From an uncultured Schlesneria sp. (GTDB lineage Bacteria; Planctomycetota; Planctomycetia; Planctomycetales; Planctomycetaceae), in assembly GCA_903904835.1 (NCBI GenBank), contig CAIVEI010000078.1:1-51944 (forward strand): a DNA stretch of 51,944 nucleotides. Direction: 5' to 3'. Shown here piece after piece: positions 9,520 through 18,213 of this stretch; position 1 is the stretch's first letter; every line of letters begins with the position of its first letter. Both the position numbers and the translations under genes were made by a program. The notes under the pieces were generated by a model. The model searched no databases and was not told where the DNA came from. It saw only the letters and a list, made by a program, of their open reading frames with translations.

Positions 9520-12105
9520 ATGCCTGTCGCTCGATGTTTTTGTGTGTCGCTTCTGCTGTTCACCGCTTTGACGGTGTCTGCTGACGACGCGCCTGTTGAC
9601 TATGCAACTCAGGTCAAACCGATATTGGCCAGGCATTGTGCTGCGTGTCACGGTGTTAAGAAGCAACAGGTCGGGTTGCGCGTCGATTCAGCCAAAGGGA
9701 TGCTCGACGGCGGTGATTCTGGTCCGGCAATTGTCCCCGGTGAGGCGGCCAAAAGCCTTTTGATCCATGCGATTACCGGGACTGAAGGAGCATCGCAGAT
9801 GCCTCCTGAGGGTGACAAAATAAGCGATGCCGAAATCGCCACTATTCGCAAATGGATCAATGACGGTGCGAAGTATCCTGCGGATGAATTGACCGAAGCA
9901 GCCGAAGTACGCAACAGCGACCATTGGGCATTCCAACCGATCCGATCGATCGCCCCTCCCCATCATGCCGATGATTTCCCGCGTCGTAACGGGATTGATG
10001 ATTTTATTCTCGATCGACTATCGCGTGAACGAATCGCTCCTTCTCCTGCGGCTGACAAAACGACGGTCGTCCGACGGGTTCATCTCGATCTTCTGGGTGT
10101 TCTCCCATCGATCGAAACCGTTCGCGAGTATCTGGCGGACCAATCGCCCGATGCCTACGAACGACTTGTCGACCGACTGCTCGCCTCGCCGCATTATGGA
10201 GAACGTTGGGGTCGTGACTGGCTCGATTCTGCCAGGTACGCAGACTCAAACGGATTCACTCGCGACCAGCCTCGTACGATCTGGAAATACCGCGACTGGG
10301 TGGTGGGCGCGTTCAACGACAATCTGTCGTTTGACCGGTTCACCATCGAGCAGATCGCCGGAGACCTGCTTCCCAAGCCGACCCTCGAACAACTGGTTGC
10401 CACGGGGTTCCACCGCAATACGTTGATCAATGAAGAAGGGGGAACCGACCCGGAACAATTCCGCGTCGAAGCGGTGGTTGATCGCGTCAACACGACTGGT
10501 GCCGTCTTTCTGGGGCTGACGATTGGATGTGCTCAATGCCACGATCACAAGTACGATCCGATTTCACAGCGTGAGTACTATCAGCTTTACGCGTACTTCA
10601 ATTCGACCGAGTTCGCCCCTGGAGACCCTGCCGCACCAAGGATCGATGTTCCTTCAACGGATCAACTAAAGAATGGCGAGCCCGAACGACAGGCAAAGAT
10701 ACGAAGCGAAATCCGTCGGCTGGAACAGGAGTTGAAAGAACAGGCACCAAACATCGCAGCCGATCTGGCCGTTTGGGAAAAGGAGTTGACCGAGGACGAA
10801 AAGAAGAAGCTACCGTTCAACGTGAAGAACGCCGTTGATCTCCCCCTTATGGATCGGTCTGAAGTTCACAAGCGAGATCTCGACGGATATTTTCGGGGAT
10901 TAAGCGTCGCTCGAGAGAAATACCCGCAATTGAACGAGATCGCACGTTTACGGAGTTCAGAGCCAAAGTTTCCAACCACAATGATCACGCGCGAAACCAA
11001 GTCGCCTCGTGAAGCCTACATTCAGATTCGTGGCGACTTTCTGCGAAAGGGAGCCAAAGTCCAACCTGCAATCCCGAGTGCCCTTGATCGAGGGGCGAGA
11101 CGAGAAACAACCGAACAACAACCGAACCAATTCCCTAATCGGCTCGGCCTGGCGGAATGGCTGGTCTCGTCCGATAACCCGCTCACAGCTCGTGTCATCG
11201 TCAATCGTTACTGGCAGCGTTTTTTCGGGCGGGGGCTTGTCGAGACCGAAAACGATTTTGGAATTCAAGGGGATCGCCCGACACACCCTGAATTGCTTGA
11301 TTGGCTGGCGAATGAATTACGTGGATCAACCGGAACGGACCAGCCAGGATCAACAACGCCACGTCCGTCGTGGGATCTCAAACGGCTTCATCGATTAATT
11401 GTCACTTCGGCAACATACCGGCAATCGTCTCATGCTCGGTCCGAACTGTTGGAACTTGATCCCCTCAACAAACTTCTCGCCCGCCAGTCAAGACTACGGG
11501 TCGATGCAGAAGTGATCCGCGATGCCTCTTTAGCGGCAAGTGGATTATTGACGGAAGAACTTGGTGGCTCGCCGGTCTATCCACCTCAGCCGGAAGGGGT
11601 CTTCGATTTCACCCAGGATAAGAAGCCATGGAAGACGTCCGTCGGTCGAGATCGATATCGCAAAGGAATCTATACCCACATCTGGCGATCAAGCTTATAT
11701 CCTGCAATGGCAGTGTTTGATTTCCCTGAACCCAACGTTGCCTGTACTCGACGCAATCGATCAAACACGCCTTTGCAATCGCTTACGCTCGCTAACGACG
11801 AAACGTTCTTCGAATTTGCTCGTGGTTTTGCCACGAAACTGATTGAGGCCCCAGTTGCCGACGATAGCCAGCGTTTGTCTTTTGCGGTTGAAACGGCATT
11901 AGGTCGCGAGCCGACATCGACGGAACTGGCTCGACTTCGCGGATATCTCCAGCAACAACGCAACGAATTCGGAAAAGACCCGAATGCCGCAACTGCATTC
12001 GCGCCAAAGATCGTTCCATCAAATGTCTCCGTCACTGACGCGGCAGCATGGACCGCCGTGTCGCGTGTCCTGTTGAACCTGGATGAGTTCATCACTCGCG
12101 AGTAA
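9520..12105 (+). CDS. PSCyt1-DUF1549-DUF1553 cytochrome-like exported protein
   Basis: 861-aa protein with a cleavable-looking signal peptide (residues 1-21, cut near SADDAP). Next comes a planctomycete cytochrome c domain (PSCyt1) with the haem-binding motif CAACH at residues 40-44, then DUF1549/PSCyt2 (about 165-370) containing a second CxxCH-type motif, CAQCH near 337, then a charged linker (KEQAPNIAADLAVWEKE) and DUF1553/PSD1 (about 520-830) with NRYWQRFFGRGLVET and RRNRSNTPLQSL. These long forms are planctomycete hallmarks, presumed secreted redox or carbohydrate-active proteins, with no proven reaction. The in-frame ATG at 9427 would bury the signal peptide, so 9520 is used. It has no adjacent DUF1501 partner; the nearest is the one at 1669. 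Confidence 0.92.
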   Translation: MPVARCFCVSLLLFTALTVSADDAPVDYATQVKPILARHCAACHGVKKQQVGLRVDSAKGMLDGGDSGPAIVPGEAAKSLLIHAITGTEGASQMPPEGDKISDAEIATIRKWINDGAKYPADELTEAAEVRNSDHWAFQPIRSIAPPHHADDFPRRNGIDDFILDRLSRERIAPSPAADKTTVVRRVHLDLLGVLPSIETVREYLADQSPDAYERLVDRLLASPHYGERWGRDWLDSARYADSNGFTRDQPRTIWKYRDWVVGAFNDNLSFDRFTIEQIAGDLLPKPTLEQLVATGFHRNTLINEEGGTDPEQFRVEAVVDRVNTTGAVFLGLTIGCAQCHDHKYDPISQREYYQLYAYFNSTEFAPGDPAAPRIDVPSTDQLKNGEPERQAKIRSEIRRLEQELKEQAPNIAADLAVWEKELTEDEKKKLPFNVKNAVDLPLMDRSEVHKRDLDGYFRGLSVAREKYPQLNEIARLRSSEPKFPTTMITRETKSPREAYIQIRGDFLRKGAKVQPAIPSALDRGARRETTEQQPNQFPNRLGLAEWLVSSDNPLTARVIVNRYWQRFFGRGLVETENDFGIQGDRPTHPELLDWLANELRGSTGTDQPGSTTPRPSWDLKRLHRLIVTSATYRQSSHARSELLELDPLNKLLARQSRLRVDAEVIRDASLAASGLLTEELGGSPVYPPQPEGVFDFTQDKKPWKTSVGRDRYRKGIYTHIWRSSLYPAMAVFDFPEPNVACTRRNRSNTPLQSLTLANDETFFEFARGFATKLIEAPVADDSQRLSFAVETALGREPTSTELARLRGYLQQQRNEFGKDPNAATAFAPKIVPSNVSVTDAAAWTAVSRVLLNLDEFITRE

Positions 12106-12149
12106 TTCACCGTTGGGGAAGACGACAGCATCATCCCCTGGACAACCCA

Positions 12150-13442
12150 TCACCCTTCACGGACAAGGCGTTTTGCTTTCATCTCAAAACGGGGAAGCGA
12201 GCCTGTTGGTACGACGGTCACTTCTGCCTGAAATTGCAGTCTCTGCTTGATCGTCGCTGCAACATTTTGGGCTAACGTCTCGGCGTCTATCCCCGGTTGA
12301 GGTTCCAGTTCCAGTCGAATGTGCTGCATCTCACGAAGGCGAGTGACGACAATACGAAACTCCGTCACATCAGGGAATTCGCGGATGATCGCTTCGATAC
12401 TTGATGGAAAGACGTTGTTCCCGCGAATAATCAGCATGTCGTCTGTTCGGCCCAGAATGCCACCTTTCAGACGCAGCCAGTTGCGGCCTGATGCATGCGG
12501 TATCCGGTCAACTTCGACCAGATCGCCCGTTCGATAACGCAAGAGGGGCGAACCGGTCCGTCCCAGGTTGGTGATTACCAACTCACCTCGACCGTCTGTT
12601 GATGGCCTGCCGGATTCCGGATCAATGATCTCGGGAATGCACGCCGATTCGTTGACCGTCAGACAATCCGGGTCGTCCTCGCATTCGGTTGCCAGAGGGC
12701 CAAGTTCGGTCATGCCCCAATGGTCAAAGACACGTGCTCCCCACACTTCGCTGATCCGAGCGCGAACGGACGGAATCGAACCACCCGGTTCACCGGCAAC
12801 GAGTACGGCACGAACAGAGCTGCTTGAAACATCGATCCTCTGTGCCGCAGCCACTTCGGCCAATCGTAAAGCATAAGTCGGCGTACAACCAAGCCAGGTT
12901 ACTTCGTTTTCCAGGATCAGCTTCAGCCTTGCTTCGCTGCTCATGCCGCCCGCTGCAAGGCAAAGGTTGCCTTGTCTAGCCGCCCCTTCGAACCCTGCCC
13001 AAAAGCCAAGAAACGGACCGAATGAAAAGGGAAAGCACAACCGGTCGTCTTGGCGCAGGCCGAGCAATCGATAGATCGTCGACCAGCAGTCAAGCATCCA
13101 ATTCCAACTGGCTGGAGTATCCAGCCACCGCAGTGGCCGACCCGTTGTCGTCCCGCTGGTTTGGTGTAATCGTGAATAATCAACGACGGGGAAAGTCAGA
13201 TTCGTACCATATGGCGAATGGGCTAACTGGTCTTCGACGAGTTCTGCTTTGGTCGTGAACGGCAGCAGCTTAAGGTCATCGGGCGAACGAATCGAGTCGA
13301 CGTCCACTCCGGCGGTAGCCAGTTTTTGTGTCCAGAACGGGTTCGCAGGGACAACCGCTTTCAGCAATTCAAACAGTCGAGATCCCTGCCAGTCGGCGAG
13401 TTCCGTTCGACTCCACATTTCCGGTACTGAGCCGTGACTCAA
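12150..13442 (-). CDS. Phenylacetate-CoA ligase family protein
   Basis: 430-aa member of the ANL (AMP-forming) superfamily, closest to phenylacetate-CoA ligase (PaaK). It activates a carboxylate as acyl-AMP and passes it to coenzyme A. The P-loop-like motif QTSGTTTGRPL is near residue 95, the adenylate-binding stretch DHWGMTELGPLATEC near 240, YRTGDLVEVD near 305, and the hinge GRTDDMLIIRGNNVFPSSIE near 330. The C-terminal lid domain contains the expected lysines in RFEMKAKRLV. The start is TTG, strongly supported by GAGGT six bases upstream that overlaps the xseB stop region, so translation is likely coupled. No other phenylacetate genes are nearby, so the acid substrate is open. Confidence 0.88.
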   Translation of the reverse strand: MSHGSVPEMWSRTELADWQGSRLFELLKAVVPANPFWTQKLATAGVDVDSIRSPDDLKLLPFTTKAELVEDQLAHSPYGTNLTFPVVDYSRLHQTSGTTTGRPLRWLDTPASWNWMLDCWSTIYRLLGLRQDDRLCFPFSFGPFLGFWAGFEGAARQGNLCLAAGGMSSEARLKLILENEVTWLGCTPTYALRLAEVAAAQRIDVSSSSVRAVLVAGEPGGSIPSVRARISEVWGARVFDHWGMTELGPLATECEDDPDCLTVNESACIPEIIDPESGRPSTDGRGELVITNLGRTGSPLLRYRTGDLVEVDRIPHASGRNWLRLKGGILGRTDDMLIIRGNNVFPSSIEAIIREFPDVTEFRIVVTRLREMQHIRLELEPQPGIDAETLAQNVAATIKQRLQFQAEVTVVPTGSLPRFEMKAKRLVREG

Positions 13443-13454
13443 GGGAATACCTCG

Positions 13455-13796
13455 TTAGAAAAGAGTCTTCGGATCGTTGGTACCGGCGGTCGGTGTGGCA
13501 TCGAACGGAGCGGTCGTCAGTTCGCCATTCGCTTTGAAATTGACCAAAATCTCAATCTTCTGCTCAGCCTGTTCCAGAAACGAATGACAGTTACGAAGCA
13601 GCCCGATCCCACGTTCGAACTGTGCCAAGGATGCTTCCAGGCCCAGCGAGTTATCTTCCAGATCATTCACGATCTGCTGCAGTTCAGACATCGCCTGCTC
13701 AAAGGACAACGCCTGTTCTGCGTTGGGAGCGCTATCCGAAGGGGTCGAACTTTTTTCGCTGCGTGCGTTTTTTTCTGAGGCGGTCTGCTTGGCCAT
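13455..13796 (-). CDS. xseB: Exodeoxyribonuclease VII small subunit
   Basis: 113-aa protein containing the complete XseB helical hairpin: LSFEQAMSELQQIVNDLED, then LGLEASLAQFERGIGLLRN and CHSFLEQAEQKIEIL (residues about 29-84). XseB binds in several copies to XseA to form exonuclease VII, which digests single-stranded DNA in both directions in repair. The flanking regions are low-complexity tails (KNARSEKSSTPSDSAP at the start, TTAPFDATPTAGTND at the end) that make the protein longer than the usual 70-80 residues. xseA is not adjacent, which is unusual since the two often form an operon. Twelve bases separate its stop from the TTG start of the ligase gene. Confidence 0.9.
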   Translation of the reverse strand: MAKQTASEKNARSEKSSTPSDSAPNAEQALSFEQAMSELQQIVNDLEDNSLGLEASLAQFERGIGLLRNCHSFLEQAEQKIEILVNFKANGELTTAPFDATPTAGTNDPKTLF

Positions 13797-13990
13797 TCAT
13801 CAATTTCCGGTAAAGTGTCGCGGCAGTCGTCACGGTAAAGACCCCACCCGCCGAGTGCAAGCGAGCATGGTACGGCGAATGTCTTTCATTTGCCGATTCC
13901 TGCGTCGAGTTCGCGACGATCCCCGCATTGGTTTACAATGACCATTCAAACTTGGACTTGTTTTGGTTTGCCATCTTGGGAGTCTTGTTA

Positions 13991-14941
13991 ATGGATCTGC
14001 TTACGACGCTGCCTGGTTCGTTGATGGAAGGCTTTTTTCCGGCTGGATGGGATCTGGCGAAGATCGATGCCTGTGTTGATCCCGATCCGGCGACAATTAC
14101 CGTCCGCCAAAAGTCATGGCATAAGAACTTTCAGCCGATTCCGTGTGCCAGTCTTTCCGACTTTGACATGATGCTCGGTCATGAAATTGCATTAACCATC
14201 AAACAGGCTCGCGATGCCAATCAGCAAGCGGCGATGATCCTGCCTGTGGGACCAATGGGAATGTACCGCTGGGCGATCTATTTCCTGACGGAATGGAACG
14301 TATCGTGCGATCACGTGCATGGCTTCAACATGGATGAATGGTCGGATCGCGAGGGAAATACTTTGCCGCCAACGAACACAGGTTCCTTTCAGTATGCGAT
14401 GGAGCAAGCCTTTTACGGACCGCTCGGCAAACTGACCGTTCCGAAAAAGCAGCGTTACTTCGCCACGAAAAAACTCTTGCCGACGTATGCCGCTCGGATT
14501 GGCGAGCTGCGGTCTCAAGGAGCCAAGCTGACAACGATCTTCGGGATCGGTCGCGTCTGTCACATCGCCTTCTGGGAACCTCACTTCGCCGCAGAATTCG
14601 CGTCGGTAGGCGATTGGAAAAAGCAGACTCACCGACTGGGTGCCAAGCTGCATCCGTTGACGATCGAACAGAACGCGTTAACCAGCTTCAAAAGCCGGAC
14701 AACGCACGTTCCAGCCTTCGCTAACACGGTCGGACCTGGCCTGTTTTTAGGTTGCGATAAAATCATTGGAGGAGCAGACGGGACGTTTGGCCGGGGGATG
14801 CAATGGCAGGGTCTGTCGCTGTGGATGACACTTCGACATGAACCAACACCATGGATTCCCTCGACATTCATGCCCGGCCAACCGGGCCGCTTGTTCTTCC
14901 TTAAGGAACTCGCTGGACCGCTGTTGGCAGAATGCAATTGA
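13991..14941 (+). CDS. Glucosamine-6-phosphate deaminase-like (NagB family) protein
   Basis: 316-aa protein of the NagB/isomerase fold. Two family motifs are clear: FNMDEW with D115 (equivalent to the catalytic D72 of E. coli NagB) and CHIAFWEP with H191 and E196 (equivalent to H143 and E148). In E. coli NagB the second motif reads GVGNDGHIAFNEP; here [13 protein letters not shown] replaces the aspartate (D141) that orients the histidine with valine, so catalysis may be altered. It is longer than the 266-aa E. coli enzyme, partly because of insertions around residues 125-180. The ATG at 13991 has GGGAG at good spacing; an upstream ATG at 13928 is less likely. It could act on an amino sugar phosphate or a related ketose; the substrate is unproven. 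Confidence 0.78.
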   Translation: MDLLTTLPGSLMEGFFPAGWDLAKIDACVDPDPATITVRQKSWHKNFQPIPCASLSDFDMMLGHEIALTIKQARDANQQAAMILPVGPMGMYRWAIYFLTEWNVSCDHVHGFNMDEWSDREGNTLPPTNTGSFQYAMEQAFYGPLGKLTVPKKQRYFATKKLLPTYAARIGELRSQGAKLTTIFGIGRVCHIAFWEPHFAAEFASVGDWKKQTHRLGAKLHPLTIEQNALTSFKSRTTHVPAFANTVGPGLFLGCDKIIGGADGTFGRGMQWQGLSLWMTLRHEPTPWIPSTFMPGQPGRLFFLKELAGPLLAECN

Positions 14942-15148
14942 GCGGTTGGCAGGTAACGTTGTGAAACATTGCCTCAGACCAATGTAGCCATCATCGCTCG
15001 ACGTGATGAGCATCGTTCGAGAACCAGGCGATTGCCAATCAGCATGTTTTCAAATCAGGAATTCATACGTAGTTTCTGTTCTGAGGATGAGGCAACGTTT
15101 GGATCGTTTCCGACGAATGCTCATCACGCGGAAAGGCTGTCAGTTTTG

Positions 15149-15205
15149 TAGTGTGGGCTTTAGCCCGCACACGATGTTGTGTCGCACGGGCTGAAGCCCA
15201 TGCTA
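15149..15205. repeat. REP-like imperfect inverted repeat
   Basis: Arms TAGTGTGGGCTTTAGCCCGC at about 15149-15168 and its near-complement GCACGGGCTGAAGCCCATGC at 15184-15203 can pair over about 22 bases with a 13-base loop; each arm also contains its own GGGCT/AGCCC mini-hairpin. This is the shape of a dispersed extragenic palindrome. Only one copy is present in this window. It has no T-run, so a factor-independent terminator is unlikely. Confidence 0.55.
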
Positions 15206-15282
15206 CGGGTGTGGCTCACCATCCTCAACTTACAAACACTGACAACCTCGGAGCGATGATGGCTACTTTGAAAGAAATCCTG

Positions 15283-15309
15283 GACACTTGACTCATTGAG
15301 TCAAGTGTC
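15283..15309. promoter_or_regulatory. Perfect 27-bp palindrome
   Basis: Two perfect 13-base arms, GACACTTGACTCA and TGAGTCAAGTGTC, flank a single central T at 15296. It lies about 170 bp upstream of the coiled-coil gene start and about 340 bp after the NagB-like gene. There is no T-run, so it is not a standard terminator. A two-fold binding site for a dimeric DNA-binding protein, or a cruciform/REP element, are both possible; nothing nearby identifies a regulator. Confidence 0.45.
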
Positions 15310-15477
15310 GAACTCGAAGAGGTTCGAACCATAAGCGCCTGAGTAACCAGGTTCGTTGACTATTTGTGAGACGATTCGTATTGCATTATCGTGAAATCGA
15401 ATTCGAGGGATAACGGCCCTCGATTGTCAGGGGCAGCCCTGCTACTAAATCGACTTGTGAAACGGACTACGCGAACC

Positions 15478-16992
15478 ATGCCCATCCCTGGCGTTTCTAT
15501 CTACCATCAGTTGCAGGAAGTTCTCGATCAAAGCCGGTCGATTGCGGCAAGTCAGAAACGGGACGTTGATTTGCTCGACGTTCAACTGAATGAACTCGTC
15601 GCACAAAAGGGTGCGGCGCTGCTGGACCTTGCGCGGTACTACCTGCCCGAATTCAGCCGGGCCGCCGTCGAATCGACATTTGCCGAGGTTCGGACGGCGC
15701 TGTTGGAAGTTCTAGGGCGAAAGGAACGTACGCAAGCTGAACTGACCGCGCGGGCCGGTCGATTCATCGAATTGGTTCAGACTCTCGACGACAAGCTGGA
15801 TTTCATTACTCAGCAGCTCAACCAGCAGGTAGAACGTCGGGAAGAGCTGGAGATTCAAGTCGCCGATAAGCTGAAAGAGGACGTTGATTTCCAGCGACTG
15901 TCTCGCGAGGCGGCTCAGATGGAGGCGAGACTGCAACAGAACGAAGCCCGCGTTCACGAACTGCAATCATCCGCCAATGAAAAGCTTCCTCCGTATGAGA
16001 AAAGCCAGTTGTTTCAATACCTTTATCGAAACGGCTACGCGACGTCAGATTATAAGGGAACGGGGCTGACCAAATCGCTCGACAAGTGGGTCGCGAAGTT
16101 GATCGACTTTCCGAAAGCGCGAAACGGTTACGAGTTTCTTCGAAACACACCGAAATTGATGGCCGAGGAAGTCGCTCGGCGGCAGGCCGAATTCAAATCG
16201 CTGATGGAACAGATCGAAGCCATCGAATATCGCCACACGGATGCTGTCGGTCTGACGGCGGTCCTGGAAGAAGGACGAAAACTGGGAGCCAAGCGAGACG
16301 AGATCGTCGCGACACTTGAAAAGACTCGAACCGAGCAGCAGGCTGTTGATCTGGAATTGCAGCAACTCGATCAGACTCAAGGGAAGTTTTACGAAGAGGC
16401 GATCAAGAAGTTCGAGCAGTTTCTCACGCAGACTGAGACCGGCGTTCTTCAGACGCGGGCACAGCGGACACCTGATCCTCGTGACGACGAGATCGTCGCG
16501 AGAATCGCCGACCTGACAGCTCAGATCGAACGACTAAAGCCTCAGATCGCGCGAGCAGTGCTCGAACGGAAAAAGGCAGACGAACTGGCCGGGGGAATGG
16601 ACCTTGTCGTGAATCGTTTCCGTCAGAACAATTTTGATTCCGATCGAAGTTCATTCGCCGATGCTCTCCGTACGGATGCCGAGTTACAACGGTATCTTCA
16701 GGGACTGACCAAGCCTGAAGAACTTTGGCAAGTCTTTCGCAGGCAGCAGCAGTTCGAACCAACCTGGGCCGAAACGGTCTCAGTCCAGGGTGCCCAGATC
16801 GTCATGGAAGCCCTGAATAACCCCAAAGTCTCGCGAGTGCTGGTCAATGCCACTGCGCAAGTGGTTGGCGGAGCATTAAACTCAATGGCCCAAAGCGGCA
16901 TCGAACGTCGAGCTCCCGAACGCGAAGTCCGCCAGACGCAAACCGGTCGACCCCGCAGTGGCGGACATTTCACGACGGGGGAAGGGTTTTAG
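15478..16992 (+). CDS. Large coiled-coil protein, unknown function
   Basis: 504-aa protein dominated by heptad-like helices: residues about 10-170, including QQLNQQVERREELEIQVADKL, and about 230-390, with many Q, E, R and L. Between them is a compact segment, YLYRNGYATSDYKGTGLTKSLDKWVAKLIDF (about residues 180-215), that looks globular and specific. The C-terminal 40 residues are basic and glycine-rich (RRAPEREVRQTQTGRPRSGG), as in a flexible tail. No signal peptide, membrane helix, P-loop or catalytic motif is visible. The frame is open from 15391, but the ATG at 15478 (MPIPGVSIYHQL) gives the natural N-terminus. It is monocistronic, followed by a palindromic element. A structural or scaffolding protein is plausible; the family is not recognised. 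Confidence 0.72.
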   Translation: MPIPGVSIYHQLQEVLDQSRSIAASQKRDVDLLDVQLNELVAQKGAALLDLARYYLPEFSRAAVESTFAEVRTALLEVLGRKERTQAELTARAGRFIELVQTLDDKLDFITQQLNQQVERREELEIQVADKLKEDVDFQRLSREAAQMEARLQQNEARVHELQSSANEKLPPYEKSQLFQYLYRNGYATSDYKGTGLTKSLDKWVAKLIDFPKARNGYEFLRNTPKLMAEEVARRQAEFKSLMEQIEAIEYRHTDAVGLTAVLEEGRKLGAKRDEIVATLEKTRTEQQAVDLELQQLDQTQGKFYEEAIKKFEQFLTQTETGVLQTRAQRTPDPRDDEIVARIADLTAQIERLKPQIARAVLERKKADELAGGMDLVVNRFRQNNFDSDRSSFADALRTDAELQRYLQGLTKPEELWQVFRRQQQFEPTWAETVSVQGAQIVMEALNNPKVSRVLVNATAQVVGGALNSMAQSGIERRAPEREVRQTQTGRPRSGGHFTTGEGF

Positions 16993-17067
16993 TCGCTGGT
17001 ATCACGACCGTTTTTTTCCGCAAAAACTCGTCGACGTCGATTATTAATGTTCAGCAGAATAGCAGTG

Positions 17068-17177
17068 GAAACTCGAGGTGCCACGGTTTTGGAGTCTTCG
17101 ACAAGGCCGTGTCTTCGTGGTTCAATAACGAGTCCGAAGAGCACGGCTTAACTGAAGACGGTAAAACCGTGCCACCC
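17068..17177. repeat. 110-bp palindromic dispersed repeat, copy 1
   Basis: This element starts GAAACTCGAGGTGCCACGG and ends AAAACCGTGCCACCC. A second copy of the same length, roughly 80 percent identical, lies at 29125-29234. The ends are inverted repeats (GTGCCACGGTTTT against AAAACCGTGCCAC), and the interior continues the stem (GTCTTC against GAAGAC, AAGGCCGT against ACGGCTT), so the strand could fold into one long interrupted hairpin. It sits between convergent genes (coiled-coil protein and truA), where a terminator-like role is possible. It encodes nothing convincing. Confidence 0.75.
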
Positions 17178-17199
17178 TTTTTGCCGATTCACAACAGAA

Positions 17200-18096
17200 T
17201 CAATAGTCGACTCGCATCAGATAAAGTCCCTGTGGTGGGGCTGTTTCGCCTGCATGCTTCCGGTCACCGGATTCGAGAATCCGACGCAGATCGTCTGGCG
17301 TCCAGCGCCCACGTCCGACGTGAATCAAAGTACCAACGATGGCGCGGACCATATTGTAAAGAAATCCGTCGGCTTCAACGTCGAAACAAAGAAACGAAGG
17401 ATCCTGTTTCGAGTTTTCTCGATCGGTGGCTAGTGTTGTCGCCGAAAGAATGCTCGTGCCAGGTCGTTCAAAGTCAGATGATTCCCAGACATTCCATCCA
17501 GTCGTACGCGTGACTGAGGCATGAGAGATCGTGCGGACGCTGGACGAGCGATTGGGCCACTGGGTTTCAAAACAGCGAAAGTCATGTGTCCCCACAAGAC
17601 ATTGAACGGCGGTGTGCATCGCCACTTCATCAAGCGGCGAACGCTGCCACAGGGCAGCATTGCGGAGAAAGGGAACTCGAATACGACTGTTATGAATCAC
17701 ATAGCGATACCACTTTCGCTTTGCGTCATAACGGGCATTGAAACCCTTTGGGACTTCCTGAACGTCTCTTACAACAATATCTTCTGGAAGATAACAAGGT
17801 AAGCCGTGCAGAAAACCATGACACGGAGCCGTCGAACACGTCGTAAAACTTGCCACTTGACCGACAGCATGCACGCCGGCATCCGTTCGCCCCGATGCGA
17901 CAACCCGCGTCGCTTCGCCCGTAAATTCCGCGAGGGCTTGTTCAAGAACCGCCTGCACCGCGACACCGTTCGGTTGAACCTGCCATCCACAGTAATTCGT
18001 TCCGTCGTATGCCAGAGTCATGCGTAACGTACGAACGCTAGCGGGCGTCACGTCGTCCGTTGATAACTGCTCGGAATGAGGCGGATTCGAAGTCAA
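17200..18096 (-). CDS. truA: tRNA pseudouridine synthase A
   Basis: 298-aa TruA, which converts uridine to pseudouridine at positions 38-40 of the anticodon stem of many tRNAs. The family motifs are clear: LAYDGTNYCGWQVQPN near residue 28, the catalytic-aspartate motif ASGRTDAGVHA with D72, KWYRYVIHN near residue 130, and the C-terminal FLYNMVRAIVGTLIHVGRGRW. A poorly conserved insert of about 25 residues (ESSDFERPGTSILSATTLATD) interrupts the second half. The N-terminus begins with a TTG codon and about 24 poorly conserved residues; starting at the ATG at 18021 (MTLAYDGT) would also give a workable enzyme, and neither start has a strong ribosome site. Confidence 0.93.
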   Translation of the reverse strand: MTSNPPHSEQLSTDDVTPASVRTLRMTLAYDGTNYCGWQVQPNGVAVQAVLEQALAEFTGEATRVVASGRTDAGVHAVGQVASFTTCSTAPCHGFLHGLPCYLPEDIVVRDVQEVPKGFNARYDAKRKWYRYVIHNSRIRVPFLRNAALWQRSPLDEVAMHTAVQCLVGTHDFRCFETQWPNRSSSVRTISHASVTRTTGWNVWESSDFERPGTSILSATTLATDRENSKQDPSFLCFDVEADGFLYNMVRAIVGTLIHVGRGRWTPDDLRRILESGDRKHAGETAPPQGLYLMRVDY

Positions 18097-18213
18097 GACG
18101 GTCTCAAGACTGTGGTGGAAGATTCGTCATTCAAGGGATTATTCAGGCTCGCATGGTTCGATTCGCAGCCGAACGCGGGGAATGAATCATAGCCTTATTT
18201 GTTGGTTTAATGG

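Larger units (their letters stand above)
14942..15477. other. Intergenic region with palindromic elements
   Basis: 536 bp without a convincing gene. It holds a GGGCTTTAGCCCGC-type inverted repeat (15149-15205) and a perfect 27-bp palindrome (15283-15309), listed separately. Short open frames cross it but have no protein-like composition. The promoter of the coiled-coil gene should lie in the right-hand part; no clear boxes were identified. Confidence 0.5.

Noticed and set aside
15149-15205. GGGCTTTAGCCCGC inverted repeat as a factor-independent terminator or tRNA fragment
   Set aside because: There is no T-run and no tRNA-like arms; an extragenic palindrome fits better.
17109-17513. 134-codon open frame on the plus strand
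   Set aside because: It starts in the 110-bp palindromic repeat and continues antisense to truA.
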